Source: a virus. From it: a stretch of 64,000 bases of DNA. The position numbers and the translations under genes were made by a program. The notes beneath the pieces were generated by a model. The model worked only from the letters and a program-made list of their open reading frames with translations. It searched no databases and was not told the origin of the DNA. This document shows, one piece after another, positions 1 through 7,965 of the stretch (positions are counted from its first letter, which is position 1; every line of letters starts with the position of its first letter). The DNA lies in IMG/VR virus record IMGVR_UViG_3300017963_000016, positions 1-64,000 of that record. One strand, 5' to 3'.

Positions 1-237
1 CATAGGAAAAATCTTAATTTCATTCTCTATTTCTAAGTCTATAATTTTTATCAATATTCCTTTAAACTCTACATTCTTTAATGGTTTTCCCTTAAGCATA
101 GTCTTAGAGAAATATTGTAAAGCCTGGAGGAATCCACTTAATAATTCTACTTTATCAGGGTCAATTAATTCCTCTTCAAATGATATATCTAGAATTAATT
201 TTCCTCCCTCATCATATAATAAAATATTGTAAATCAT
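1..237 (-). CDS. longin/roadblock-like protein, N-terminal part (runs off the left edge)
   Basis: The ATG at 237 opens a frame that stays open to base 1 (79 codons). It begins MIYNILLYDEGGKLILDI and continues with a helix containing LLSGFLQALQYFSKTM. This beta-hairpin plus 'SGFLxAL..FSK' helix is the pattern of the small longin/roadblock-like proteins that Asgard archaea hold in large numbers, often beside small GTPases. No partner GTPase is visible here. The C-terminus lies outside the window, so total length and any extra domain are unknown. Family assignment is from pattern memory only. Confidence 0.6.
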   Translation of the reverse strand, partial: MIYNILLYDEGGKLILDISFEEELIDPDKVELLSGFLQALQYFSKTMLKGKPLKNVEFKGILIKIIDLEIENEIKIFPM

Positions 238-310
238 TATTAGAGATTGAATTTGTTAGTTATCATTTATTTAGATTTTAAGAATAAAAATATTAGTATT
301 AGGAATAAGA

Positions 311-1015
311 TTAAATATAATAAATTTTAGAGGCTCTGAAGTATATTTTTCCTTTTCTTGTTAGAAATATTCTTTCATTTCTTATTCTGATAAATTTCTG
401 ATATTGTAAAACCCTTAATGAATCTTTTTTATACCAGATACTTGATTTAGCTTTACTCAATGATATAGGCTGATTTTCAGCAATATAGTTTAAAAAGGAG
501 GAATCATAAGCATATAATGGCCTGTTATCTACATGAAAGGATAATCCTTTTTCACTGATTTTATATTCATTAATTCTTCCTGATTTCCTGGAGAGTATAA
601 AATTTCTATTAAGAGGAGTTTTTACTGAATTTCTTACTGAGGATACACTAGAGCCTATTCCCTGTGCTATTTGATTTATTGAAAGCCATTTATCTTTATT
701 ATCCCTTAGAAATGAGATAACAGCCTTTTGGCCTTTCCCTAATTTAATATATGATTGTTTAGAAGTTAGGAAAATTTTTCTCCTGAGAGCAATTATCTGA
801 TCTTTTGTCTCATAATATTGTTTTTGAATTTGTTTATAATTGTTTTTCTTATCCCAATTAGCTCTCTCCTTTCTTTCAGGATGATCTTTTATTAGCATAC
901 TAGTATATTTGAATAGGTTTAGTCTCTGATTATATAAATCCCAATATTTTTTATCTAATATATAGAATTGCTTAACTAAGGATTCTAATTTTATTAATTC
1001 ATTACTTAATGGCAT
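311..1015 (-). CDS. winged-helix protein with coiled-coil N-terminus
   Basis: The protein has 234 residues. Residues 1-85 are charged and helical, likely coiled coil. Residues 95-155 look like a winged helix (QKAVISFLRDN, then INQIAQGIGSSVSSVRNSV as helix-turn-helix, then a wing). The rest resembles a second, weaker winged helix. It is probably a DNA-binding regulator. A TATA-like stretch lies 20-31 bp before the ATG, so the gene seems to have its own promoter and little or no leader. The target is unknown. Confidence 0.7.
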   Translation of the reverse strand: MPLSNELIKLESLVKQFYILDKKYWDLYNQRLNLFKYTSMLIKDHPERKERANWDKKNNYKQIQKQYYETKDQIIALRRKIFLTSKQSYIKLGKGQKAVISFLRDNKDKWLSINQIAQGIGSSVSSVRNSVKTPLNRNFILSRKSGRINEYKISEKGLSFHVDNRPLYAYDSSFLNYIAENQPISLSKAKSSIWYKKDSLRVLQYQKFIRIRNERIFLTRKGKIYFRASKIYYI

Positions 1016-1034
1016 GAATAAAGATTAGATTATC

Positions 1035-1046
1035 AAAATATAAAAA
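1035..1046 (-). promoter_or_regulatory. TATA-like box
   Basis: On the minus strand this reads TTTTTATATTTT, 20-31 bp before the ATG at 1015, a spacing expected for a near-leaderless archaeal transcript. A 15-bp motif at 1054-1068, shared with 21981-21995, sits just upstream of it. Confidence 0.4.
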
Positions 1047-1053
1047 TTTTAGT

Positions 1054-1068
1054 TAGTCATTCAATACA
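1054..1068. repeat. 15-bp intergenic motif, copy 1
   Basis: TTAGTCATTCAATAC is identical to 21981-21995. Both copies lie in gaps just downstream of a minus-strand stop codon and upstream of the next minus-strand gene. It could be an upstream promoter element or a terminator part; no inverted repeat is obvious. Confidence 0.4.
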
Positions 1069-1113
1069 GGCTGTGCCTTAATTAACTCAATTGTTTGAAT
1101 AAAACAATTCAAT

Positions 1114-2943
1114 TTATAACTCCTTATGAATTATTACACTTTTTTCAGGTTTTAAATAATTAATTTGTTTTTGGTAAGGCTTTTTATTTAGATGATCAAA
1201 AATATCAGCGAAAACAAAGATTTTATTATATTTATTATGGTTTTTTAGAGCAAAATCTATCTCAGGAGAAAATTTCTTCATAGGAATTGATAATGAATTT
1301 TTTGAAATCTCAAAACATTTACAAGAATAAACTTCTAATATTGTTTTATCAGAAGATATAGCATAAACATCAGGCTCTCCTTTAGCTCCATTCCTTATAA
1401 CTTCCCAATCCTTATACTCTGGATTCTCCCTAAGTTTATTGGCTTTATGAATCTCATACATCTCTCCTCTAACATCAGAGATATAGCCATCATATTTCTT
1501 TTTAATAGCTGAGAATTGAGGGTCGGATAATTCTATATTAAGTTTATCCCTTATCTGTTGGTAAGTGAGACCTCCTTTTTTCAATTTGAAGATTTCAATA
1601 TCTCTCTCAACATTTCTCCAATTTGTATTTTCTATATCAAAATCCTCCAATATTTTTTCATAGGGAATATCAAAAACATTTTGATCATCTATTTTATATT
1701 TTAATCGGTTATGCTCTTGAAGTTTTATTTGATCTGCTTTTTTTGTCTCATCTTTCTCCTTATTGAATTCATTGAATACCTCATCAATTAGGTAATTCAT
1801 ATAATCAACATCAGTATCCATGTTTAAGTCAAATATTAACCAATTCTTTAGAACTTTTTTACTCTTCCCATCATAATCTTTATTTTTAGCATAATCGAAA
1901 AGCTTTTTCTTATCTCTGCTTTTCTGGTCTTCGGTTAAGGAGCCTGATTGTATTCCTCCTGAGTCCTCTAAATGTTCTAATGCCTCTAGTTTAGCAACAT
2001 CGTAAACATCTAAAAGATGAACTATAGAGCCAATATCTAATAGAGCATAGCCTAAATATAGAGCTTTTAAGGTTTTTTTCTCAGGGTCGATATACCTTAC
2101 TAAAGCTCTAGTTTGCCATTGCTCCATTGGTTTATCTTTAGCAAATCCAAGAGGAGTTAATATAAAATGGAGATTAGGAACGTAAGCAAAATCAGGAGTC
2201 GCTAAAATATAATTCTTTTGCTTAACTCTAAAAGCTTTAATTATATTCTTAAATGCTTTAGCAAATGTTCTAGAGCCTGAGCCTGAAAGTTCATTATTCT
2301 CATCTTGAAGATTACATCCTCCTGGTAAAAGTTTAGTGAAATTATTTTTAGAGCCTGAGAAATCAGTTGAGTAAGTCATATCAATTTCTCCTTTTAACCT
2401 TACTTTCTTTAAATCTTTAAGAAATTGTTTATCTAGATTAATCTTCTTTAATAATTTCTCAATGATATGATTTGTATAATTAACCTTATGAGTTGTATTA
2501 TCATTCCTGGATTTTAGGCTTGTCAATATTCTTACTCTGGTATTTCTTATGCTATACCTTGTTTCTCTTATCTTTTGAGGAAGATATTTTATAAATAAAT
2601 CGTTAATAATTTTCCATAGCCATACTGCTATGAGGGATTTACCTAAACCACTTTTATTATTAACCTCACATACTACATTTCTCCCTGATCTTATACAATC
2701 TTCTATATGTTCTAATAAAACCTCAGTTATATCTCTTTTAAGAGCATAAGGCCTGGTAAAATGGTTATTCCATTTTCTCCTCATAGCATATTCTAACTGA
2801 TCAATAAAATAACGATCTAAAGCAGGATAATCATATTCTTCAAAATTTCCTTTAAATGATTTTTTTTTCGATCTCAGCCTGGAGAGTTGCCTATAGCTAT
2901 ATCTAATGCTCTTCCTATATCCCTGATTTTTATAAACTACCAT
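1114..2943 (-). CDS. P-loop ATPase with helix-turn-helix and PD-(D/E)XK-like C-terminal domain
   Basis: The protein has 609 residues. A Walker A loop, NNKSGLGKS, is at about 95-103. A Walker B-like CNLQDEN is at about 210-216 and a sensor-like YILATPDF at about 255-262, the order seen in Zot/HerA/terminase-type motors. A helix-turn-helix-like stretch (LTYQQIRDKLNIE) lies near 460. The C-terminus carries EPDVYA (about 523) followed by LEVYSCK (about 536-542), resembling a PD-(D/E)XK nuclease core with the usual E-x-K spacing altered. ATPase plus nuclease in one chain suggests DNA packaging, transfer or defence. It sits downstream of a helical protein and a membrane coiled-coil protein, which may form one machine. 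The ATPase call is firm; the rest is inference. Confidence 0.6.
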   Translation of the reverse strand: MVVYKNQGYRKSIRYSYRQLSRLRSKKKSFKGNFEEYDYPALDRYFIDQLEYAMRRKWNNHFTRPYALKRDITEVLLEHIEDCIRSGRNVVCEVNNKSGLGKSLIAVWLWKIINDLFIKYLPQKIRETRYSIRNTRVRILTSLKSRNDNTTHKVNYTNHIIEKLLKKINLDKQFLKDLKKVRLKGEIDMTYSTDFSGSKNNFTKLLPGGCNLQDENNELSGSGSRTFAKAFKNIIKAFRVKQKNYILATPDFAYVPNLHFILTPLGFAKDKPMEQWQTRALVRYIDPEKKTLKALYLGYALLDIGSIVHLLDVYDVAKLEALEHLEDSGGIQSGSLTEDQKSRDKKKLFDYAKNKDYDGKSKKVLKNWLIFDLNMDTDVDYMNYLIDEVFNEFNKEKDETKKADQIKLQEHNRLKYKIDDQNVFDIPYEKILEDFDIENTNWRNVERDIEIFKLKKGGLTYQQIRDKLNIELSDPQFSAIKKKYDGYISDVRGEMYEIHKANKLRENPEYKDWEVIRNGAKGEPDVYAISSDKTILEVYSCKCFEISKNSLSIPMKKFSPEIDFALKNHNKYNKIFVFADIFDHLNKKPYQKQINYLKPEKSVIIHKEL

Positions 2944-2982
2944 ATTCTCAATAGAAAATATAGGTTAAAGATATTAATATAT

Positions 2983-3501
2983 TTATTCATTATCCATAAA
3001 ATTTTCTTTAATCTCTTCCTTAATTTCTCCTTTAATATCTCTATACATTCTTGAAATCATAGAACTTGTTAGTTTACCTGCTGTTCCTACCTCTAACATC
3101 ATATAACCAATAATTCTGAAATGATGATCTATTCTCTCTAATACAGCAGAAATCCATTTCCTTAAATAAATTTGTATTAATTTAGGTCTCCTAATATTAT
3201 CTGTAAGCTCATAAGTAAGCAATCTAGATATTCTATGATATTTTTTACCTATTTTTTCATTCAATTGAAGAGGAGAGTTAAAGATAATTATCATTATATC
3301 TGATAGATCAATTTGAAGAATTGTTAAAAAATCAACATCTTCAAAAGCAGATACATTTAAGCTCTCAATAGTTCTAAGGTAAATCCTAACTCCTAATAAA
3401 GCCTCTTGTTGTTTTTCCATATCTTTTGAGAGCATTTCATATAAATCTAAATAGAACTTCATCTTCATATCGTCCTCTCCATAAAACATATCCTCTCCCA
3501 T
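2983..3501 (-). CDS. all-helical acidic protein
   Basis: The 172 residues are predicted mostly helical, with an acidic start and end. No domain is recognised. The ATG at 3501 has a GGAGG at fitting distance, and the gene lies 14 bp after the membrane coiled-coil gene and 39 bp before the ATPase gene, so the three are likely co-transcribed. A linker or adaptor between the other two is plausible but unproven. Confidence 0.6.
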   Translation of the reverse strand: MGEDMFYGEDDMKMKFYLDLYEMLSKDMEKQQEALLGVRIYLRTIESLNVSAFEDVDFLTILQIDLSDIMIIIFNSPLQLNEKIGKKYHRISRLLTYELTDNIRRPKLIQIYLRKWISAVLERIDHHFRIIGYMMLEVGTAGKLTSSMISRMYRDIKGEIKEEIKENFMDNE

Positions 3502-3515
3502 GTTTTTCAGCCTCC

Positions 3516-4934
3516 TTAGTTAATTAGTAATCTACATATAGTAATTATTGAATTGATTAATGAGGAAGTCTCATTATTATTTGAATCTCCATTACTAGGC
3601 TCCTCAACTATAGGCCTATATAATCCAAATATTTCAGGATATATCCATACTAATAATAAAAGAACTAGTAAGAAGATAACAACAATTGCTAACATTATAG
3701 TTATCATTTGATATTCCTTTTTAACTCCTTTAAATGAGAATTTGGAAAGCTCTCTTTTCATTTCTGAGACTTCCTTTCCTCTTTTACTGATTTTCTTTAG
3801 CTCATCAGATAGCGTAGAATTATGCTTTTCTAAATCCATGTTATCATAAATTAGGGTTTCGTATTCATGTTTTATTTGTGATACCTCATCAGCAAAATAA
3901 GAGAGCTTGGCATTAAGCATTAATGCCTCTGCTATTTCTTTCTTCATTTGTATCAATCCTCCTTTCTTAACATAATAAGAGGAATAAGTGCAAATGAGAT
4001 AAGGCATTTTTTTGAAAACTCCTCCCTCTAGGAATGTAGCAACAGCATAATTAGGAACTTCTAATTGCATATTGGCAAAATAACCATAGTCATCAGTAAA
4101 AATAAAACAATTGAAAATGCTATCAGTTGGTAAAAGAAAAATTAATTCTTTATTATTAGAATAAATATCTGAATCCACTATTCTAGCTCTAAAGAATGTA
4201 AATTCAGGTAAATTATAACTTTCCTGGTCTAATTTAATCTCTGTTATTGGTTTACTAGGGTCGCGTCTATTAAGGTTTAGGCTAGCCCTTTGGCTGTTTT
4301 GTAATTCCCTTAACTCATCACTCTGTTTTTCAAAGTCTTTAACTTTATTTAATTTTATATTAAGATTCTTTATTTGCTCATCTATTTTATCAATAGCTTT
4401 CTTGATTTCTTTCTCTCTTTCCTCAGAGAATTTAGCAATTTCCTTTTCTTTCTTCTTGTCTTTTTTATCTTTTGATTGCTCCTCTGTTAAAAGATTATTC
4501 TTTATCATTTCAATTGGAGATATAAGGAGCCTGGAGAGATTCTTCTTTTTTTGTAAAAGATTAGATAATTCTTTTTTAATCTGTTTTTTCTCTGCTAATA
4601 TCTCATCCTTTATACCTAATTCTATTGGATATGTCTCTGTAGAGTCTATAACAATCCAACCAACGCTAGGCTTTCTAAAATCAACATCATAAACTATTGA
4701 AAAGAGATATAAATAAATTTTATACTTTTCTTGATAAATGATCTTTAAATATTTTAATCCTACCATATAAACAATATAACCAACAACAAAAAAAACCATA
4801 AGCATAAAGGATAATACCTGTAATATTATAAGCATAAACATAGTTGGAGCTATAAGCATAGCAGGATAAACCATTAGGCCTGAGTATACATCTTCACTAA
4901 GAATTTTTTTTACAAATTTATCTTTAAATCCCAT
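3516..4934 (-). CDS. membrane protein with cytosolic coiled coils
   Basis: The protein has 472 residues. Two hydrophobic helices lie at about 20-41 and 42-62. A long charged coiled coil (about 112-215) is rich in K and E. A beta-rich part follows at about 225-325, then a second coiled coil near 345-405, and a third membrane helix near 418-441 followed by a short Asn/Ser-rich end. The layout is that of a membrane scaffold exposing coiled coils to the cytosol, suited to recruiting the ATPase encoded two genes downstream. No family is recognised. Confidence 0.6.
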   Translation of the reverse strand: MGFKDKFVKKILSEDVYSGLMVYPAMLIAPTMFMLIILQVLSFMLMVFFVVGYIVYMVGLKYLKIIYQEKYKIYLYLFSIVYDVDFRKPSVGWIVIDSTETYPIELGIKDEILAEKKQIKKELSNLLQKKKNLSRLLISPIEMIKNNLLTEEQSKDKKDKKKEKEIAKFSEEREKEIKKAIDKIDEQIKNLNIKLNKVKDFEKQSDELRELQNSQRASLNLNRRDPSKPITEIKLDQESYNLPEFTFFRARIVDSDIYSNNKELIFLLPTDSIFNCFIFTDDYGYFANMQLEVPNYAVATFLEGGVFKKMPYLICTYSSYYVKKGGLIQMKKEIAEALMLNAKLSYFADEVSQIKHEYETLIYDNMDLEKHNSTLSDELKKISKRGKEVSEMKRELSKFSFKGVKKEYQMITIMLAIVVIFLLVLLLLVWIYPEIFGLYRPIVEEPSNGDSNNNETSSLINSIITICRLLIN

Positions 4935-5034
4935 ATTCGATCATCTTTTACCTAACTTAGTTAATTGGAAAATCAATCAATTTCTATATAAAGTTTTATT
5001 ATAAAAAAGCTATTTTTGACTTTTTGGCTTTTTT

Positions 5035-5070
5035 AAAAACTCATAAAAACATCAAAAACTCATAAAAACA
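5035..5070. repeat. two 17-bp direct repeats upstream of a plus-strand gene
   Basis: AAAAACTCATAAAAACA occurs at 5035-5051 and again at 5054-5070, 19 bp apart, in the divergent gap between the membrane coiled-coil gene and the plus-strand gene at 5135. The spacing and place suit a repressor or activator site. Related CATATAAAAAC blocks occur at about 25900-25990. Confidence 0.45.
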
Positions 5071-5104
5071 ACTATAATAACATATTTAAACAATTTACCT
5101 CAAT

Positions 5105-5117
5105 TTTTTATTTAAGA
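5105..5117 (+). promoter_or_regulatory. TATA-like box
   Basis: TTTTTTATTTAAG lies about 20-30 bp before the ATG at 5135, which predicts a nearly leaderless transcript. Confidence 0.35.
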
Positions 5118-5134
5118 AATTCCAATTTTAAATT

Positions 5135-5383
5135 ATGAGTTTAAATACTAATATATTACTTAAAGATGGGAGAAAAGTTAGTATTGTTAATATTAGGAAT
5201 GAAATACAAAAATCAATTGACTTATTATATAAAGCAATAGCGACAATTAATAATCTTAAAAAGAATACTTTTGAGGCTAAGCAGAATCAAGAATACCAGG
5301 AATCAATAAAGAATCAAGTCCAAAAGCAATATGATCGGTTAAAAGAATTGAAAATGAGAATAAACCGTTTTTATATGCTTTAA
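5135..5383 (+). CDS. small helical protein (82 aa)
   Basis: This is one of only three plus-strand genes in the window. It is Lys/Gln/Asn-rich and largely helical (residues 20-75 likely a coiled coil). It has no recognised domain. The TATA-like box and the direct repeats upstream argue for its own regulated promoter. A 9-bp palindrome follows its stop codon. Confidence 0.55.
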   Translation: MSLNTNILLKDGRKVSIVNIRNEIQKSIDLLYKAIATINNLKKNTFEAKQNQEYQESIKNQVQKQYDRLKELKMRINRFYML

Positions 5384-5394
5384 TTTTTTTAATT

Positions 5395-5414
5395 TTACAC
5401 AAACTTTTGTGTAA
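5395..5414. terminator. 9-bp inverted repeat after the stop codon
   Basis: TTACACAAA-CT-TTTGTGTAA is a perfect inverted repeat with a 2-bp spacer, 11 bp after the stop at 5383. A second TTACACAAACTTTTG half-copy follows at once. The short spacer fits an operator better than a hairpin, so it may instead control the next plus-strand gene. Confidence 0.35.
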
Positions 5415-5445
5415 TTTTACACAAACTTTTGATTTATATTTAAAA

Positions 5446-5543
5446 CACTAGTCGTAAAATTTTAAGAGGAGAAAATATTTTAAATGAATCTTATAAGAGC
5501 CTGAAGGCTCCAGGTATCCAAAATAGAAAAATGCTCCTGAAAA
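5446..5543 (+). repeat. 98-bp intergenic repeat, copy 1
   Basis: It starts CACTAGTCGTAAAATTTTAA and ends ATGCTCCTGAAAA. It matches 27709-27806 at all positions but one (A here, G there, in the hairpin GAGCCTGAAGGCTC). The first 45 bp are also identical at 21347. It contains GAGGAGA and ATG, but the frame after the ATG closes at different places in each copy, so it is not coding. A structured RNA, a protein-binding site or a recombination site are possible. Confidence 0.85.
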
Positions 5544-5601
5544 GTGGTAAGTTTAGGATATTATAAATTTATTATAATTATCCAATAATAAAAAGGCTGA
5601 A

Positions 5602-5613
5602 AGTATAAATATC
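5602..5613 (+). promoter_or_regulatory. TATA-like box
   Basis: AGTATAAATATC lies about 21-32 bp before the ATG at 5634, which predicts a nearly leaderless message for the next gene. Confidence 0.4.
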
Positions 5614-5633
5614 CTCAAAATCATATTTAATTT

Positions 5634-5939
5634 ATGAGTAGTTCTAATAGTAATGAGGAAAATAATAGTAATGAGGAAAATAATAGTAATAATGAAGAGA
5701 ATAAGGAGGATTCTCAGCCTAATTTTGAAAAGGGAGATTACCTAGAATTAATCGATCAAATTTTTCTGAAAACTCAGGAATATAATGAATTTATTGAAAG
5801 TTCTATAACTAAGTTAAAGGAAGTTAAGAAATTGGATTTAACTAAGGTATTTAGTGAAATTCTTGATAATAAGATTGATTTCCTGGAAAATTTTGAAAAA
5901 AAGATTGAGAAAGTTTTAAGAAGAATCTATAATGTTTAA
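5634..5939 (+). CDS. small acidic protein with Asn/Glu repeats
   Basis: The 101-residue protein starts with a low-complexity Ser/Asn/Glu tract (residues 1-25) encoded by an 18-bp DNA repeat (AATAGTAATGAGGAAAAT) that could vary in number. The rest is helical. Copy 1 of the 98-bp repeat lies about 90 bp upstream. The gene ends one base before the convergent minus-strand gene at 5940. Function is unknown. Confidence 0.55.
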   Translation: MSSSNSNEENNSNEENNSNNEENKEDSQPNFEKGDYLELIDQIFLKTQEYNEFIESSITKLKEVKKLDLTKVFSEILDNKIDFLENFEKKIEKVLRRIYNV

Positions 5940-6788
5940 TTATCTAATTCTTGATCTCCTTTTTGTTTTTTTCTTTTTGGAGGATTTTTTAGGCTTTCTT
6001 TTCTTTCTGAAGTAATATATAAATACTAAGCTAAATAGGGAAATAGTGCTTATAATTAAGATTAATAACCAATTATCTATAAGCCATTGTAAGATTGGGT
6101 TTGAATTATAGCTTGAATATAAATCGGTAAAAAGAAATTTAATATCCTCAGTATTTGTTGTATCAGGGATATATGATATTGCTTTAAAACAACAATCCTC
6201 CTTATCCCTAAACCAATTGCTAGGAATTATTATTGAGAATCCATTATGATTTAAATCTATATTTCCAAAAACAGTTCGATTATCCATTGTTATAGCATAA
6301 ATAGTTTCAATCGCTCCTGTATATGTTTCTGAGGCTCCCAAGCCTGTGAATCCCTCTTTAGAGCAATTGCTCCAGAATAAAACTAAAAAAATATCAATAT
6401 CTCTTGTATCTCCCTCTGTATAGAAATCAATACTAGCATTATCCTTATCTAAATCTGTTATCTCAATTCTTCTAAAATCAAGAGCTTTATATTCATTATA
6501 TTCTGAATCTGTAAGTGTTTTTGAGTATTCAGTATTATCCCAATTCTCTTCCAGAATATTGTAATATTGATCTAATTCTTTAAGATCATCCTCCTCTGCT
6601 AAATCTGTTATGTTTTCTCCATATTCAGTAAGCTCTTTCAAATCTTTAATTTTGAATACTCTCTGATCTCTTAATGAATCTTCTGGAAAAACAATAGAAT
6701 CCTCAACAGCTAGGGCCATAGATAAGCTATAAAGAGAGATTATAGTTAAAATTCCTATGATTGAAATTAATTTAGTCTTATTCATCAC
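5940..6788 (-). CDS. secreted-type membrane protein with basic C-terminal tail
   Basis: The 282-residue protein has an N-terminal hydrophobic signal (about 8-28, ending SMALA) and an outer domain of about 205 residues rich in D and E with several Cys. A membrane helix lies near 237-257, then a tail of Lys/Arg (KKKTKRRSRIR end). This type I topology places the basic tail inside. Unlike its neighbours, the basic block is at the C-terminus, so the same side of the membrane still carries positive charge. Likely an envelope or surface protein. Confidence 0.6.
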   Translation of the reverse strand: MMNKTKLISIIGILTIISLYSLSMALAVEDSIVFPEDSLRDQRVFKIKDLKELTEYGENITDLAEEDDLKELDQYYNILEENWDNTEYSKTLTDSEYNEYKALDFRRIEITDLDKDNASIDFYTEGDTRDIDIFLVLFWSNCSKEGFTGLGASETYTGAIETIYAITMDNRTVFGNIDLNHNGFSIIIPSNWFRDKEDCCFKAISYIPDTTNTEDIKFLFTDLYSSYNSNPILQWLIDNWLLILIISTISLFSLVFIYYFRKKRKPKKSSKKKKTKRRSRIR

Positions 6789-6934
6789 AATTCAAATTAA
6801 TATTCTTAATAATATATTATCAATCCAAAATATAAATTATAACTATTTCAACTAATTTATTTTTTATTAATACTTTTTTATTCAGGATAAAAAAATGCTC
6901 TTGAATTGAAAAAATTAAAAATAAAAAAAATAAT

Positions 6935-7882
6935 TTATGAACTTATAACTCCAAGAGTTTGAGTATCTTTCCCATCAATGCTTATATCTATTGTGAAAAG
7001 CTCTATCTCATCATATTGATTGATATTGAAGAATAGCTCCTCAATAACAATATCTCTTTTTTGCCCAACTTCTATAAATGCTTTCTCCCTTAAGGAGACT
7101 ACATCTAGGGGATTAGTTTCCTCTATATCTCCTGTGAATAATCCAAGAGGAGCTTCTAATAGAAAGAATACAAAAGTTTCTACATACTCATCCTCAATCA
7201 AGCCTCCTGATACATCATAATCAATCTCCATATACATAACTAAGTAATCAATAACAAAATAATCATTCTTACTTAATTCTAGATCATCTTCTATTAAAGT
7301 TCCAGGAGGATAATAAGGCTCTGGAGGAGCCTCTTCAATATCAATATAAGGGAATACAAAATCCTCTGATAATAGATTAAGTATTCCTCCCTGATATATT
7401 GTCATAGCTCTAGGATATTTAGTAGCATAGAAATCAGAATCTTCCTCTCTCCAGCCTCTGCTCTTTAGCTCTTTTTTTACTTCATTTGCTGTATTTTTAC
7501 CATCAGCTAATTCTATAAGATCAGGAACTATATCAGGATTATCAAAATGGCCATAGGTAATTCCTAATGTAGAGGAAATATTCTCACTAGCATATTCTTC
7601 ATAATCGAAAGTTCTTTTGCCTAAGCCTCCCTCAGTTGTATCATTTAAAATAATTTTACAGTCTCTTGAGAGAGTTATGGTTAATTCAGCCTCATTTACT
7701 TCAGTTGGTAGAATTGAAAGGAAAATTGGCTGTAATAACATCCCTATTGGAATACCTGCTATTATTCCAAGACTAATAGATATTAAGATAATATTTCTCC
7801 TGGAATTAGGATTTTTTTTTCCTCCTGAGGCTCCTGATTTTGTTTTTCTTCTAGGTTTAGGATTATTTTTCATGGTTATCAT
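6935..7882 (-). CDS. RRK-tagged membrane ectodomain protein, paralogue A
   Basis: The protein has 315 residues. A basic N-terminus (PRRKTKSGASGGKKNPNSRR) precedes one membrane helix (about 32-55), followed by a 255-residue acidic outer domain. It is a clear paralogue of the protein at 7966-8919: tag and membrane helix are almost identical, as are blocks such as RDCKIILNDTTEGGLGKRTF and EPPEPYYPPGTLI/SPPEAYWPSGTLI, while other parts differ. It shares a promoter block with that copy. No family is recognised; a paired envelope protein is likely. Confidence 0.65.
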   Translation of the reverse strand: MITMKNNPKPRRKTKSGASGGKKNPNSRRNIILISISLGIIAGIPIGMLLQPIFLSILPTEVNEAELTITLSRDCKIILNDTTEGGLGKRTFDYEEYASENISSTLGITYGHFDNPDIVPDLIELADGKNTANEVKKELKSRGWREEDSDFYATKYPRAMTIYQGGILNLLSEDFVFPYIDIEEAPPEPYYPPGTLIEDDLELSKNDYFVIDYLVMYMEIDYDVSGGLIEDEYVETFVFFLLEAPLGLFTGDIEETNPLDVVSLREKAFIEVGQKRDIVIEELFFNINQYDEIELFTIDISIDGKDTQTLGVISS

Positions 7883-7916
7883 TTATTTAAATTTAATTTA
7901 AAATAGGCTGAATATG

Positions 7917-7931
7917 TATTTATTTTTTCAG
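7917..7931 (-). promoter_or_regulatory. promoter of paralogue A
   Basis: CTGAAAAAATAAATA on the minus strand lies about 35-50 bp before the ATG at 7882. The same 15 bases stand at 8961-8975 before paralogue B, and downstream bases (ATTCA.GC..ATTTT) are also shared. It looks like a TATA box with flanks, copied with the gene. Confidence 0.5.
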
Positions 7932-7965
7932 TTTAAAAAAAGTTAAAAAAAAAGATTAATTAGGT

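Noticed and set aside
4402-4692. Plus-strand open frames of 60-100 codons opposite minus-strand genes (for example here, 7617-7901, 38627-38947)
   Set aside because: They are Phe/Ser/Leu-rich mirror images of Lys/Glu-rich coding sequence, lack ribosome sites and break the operon logic.
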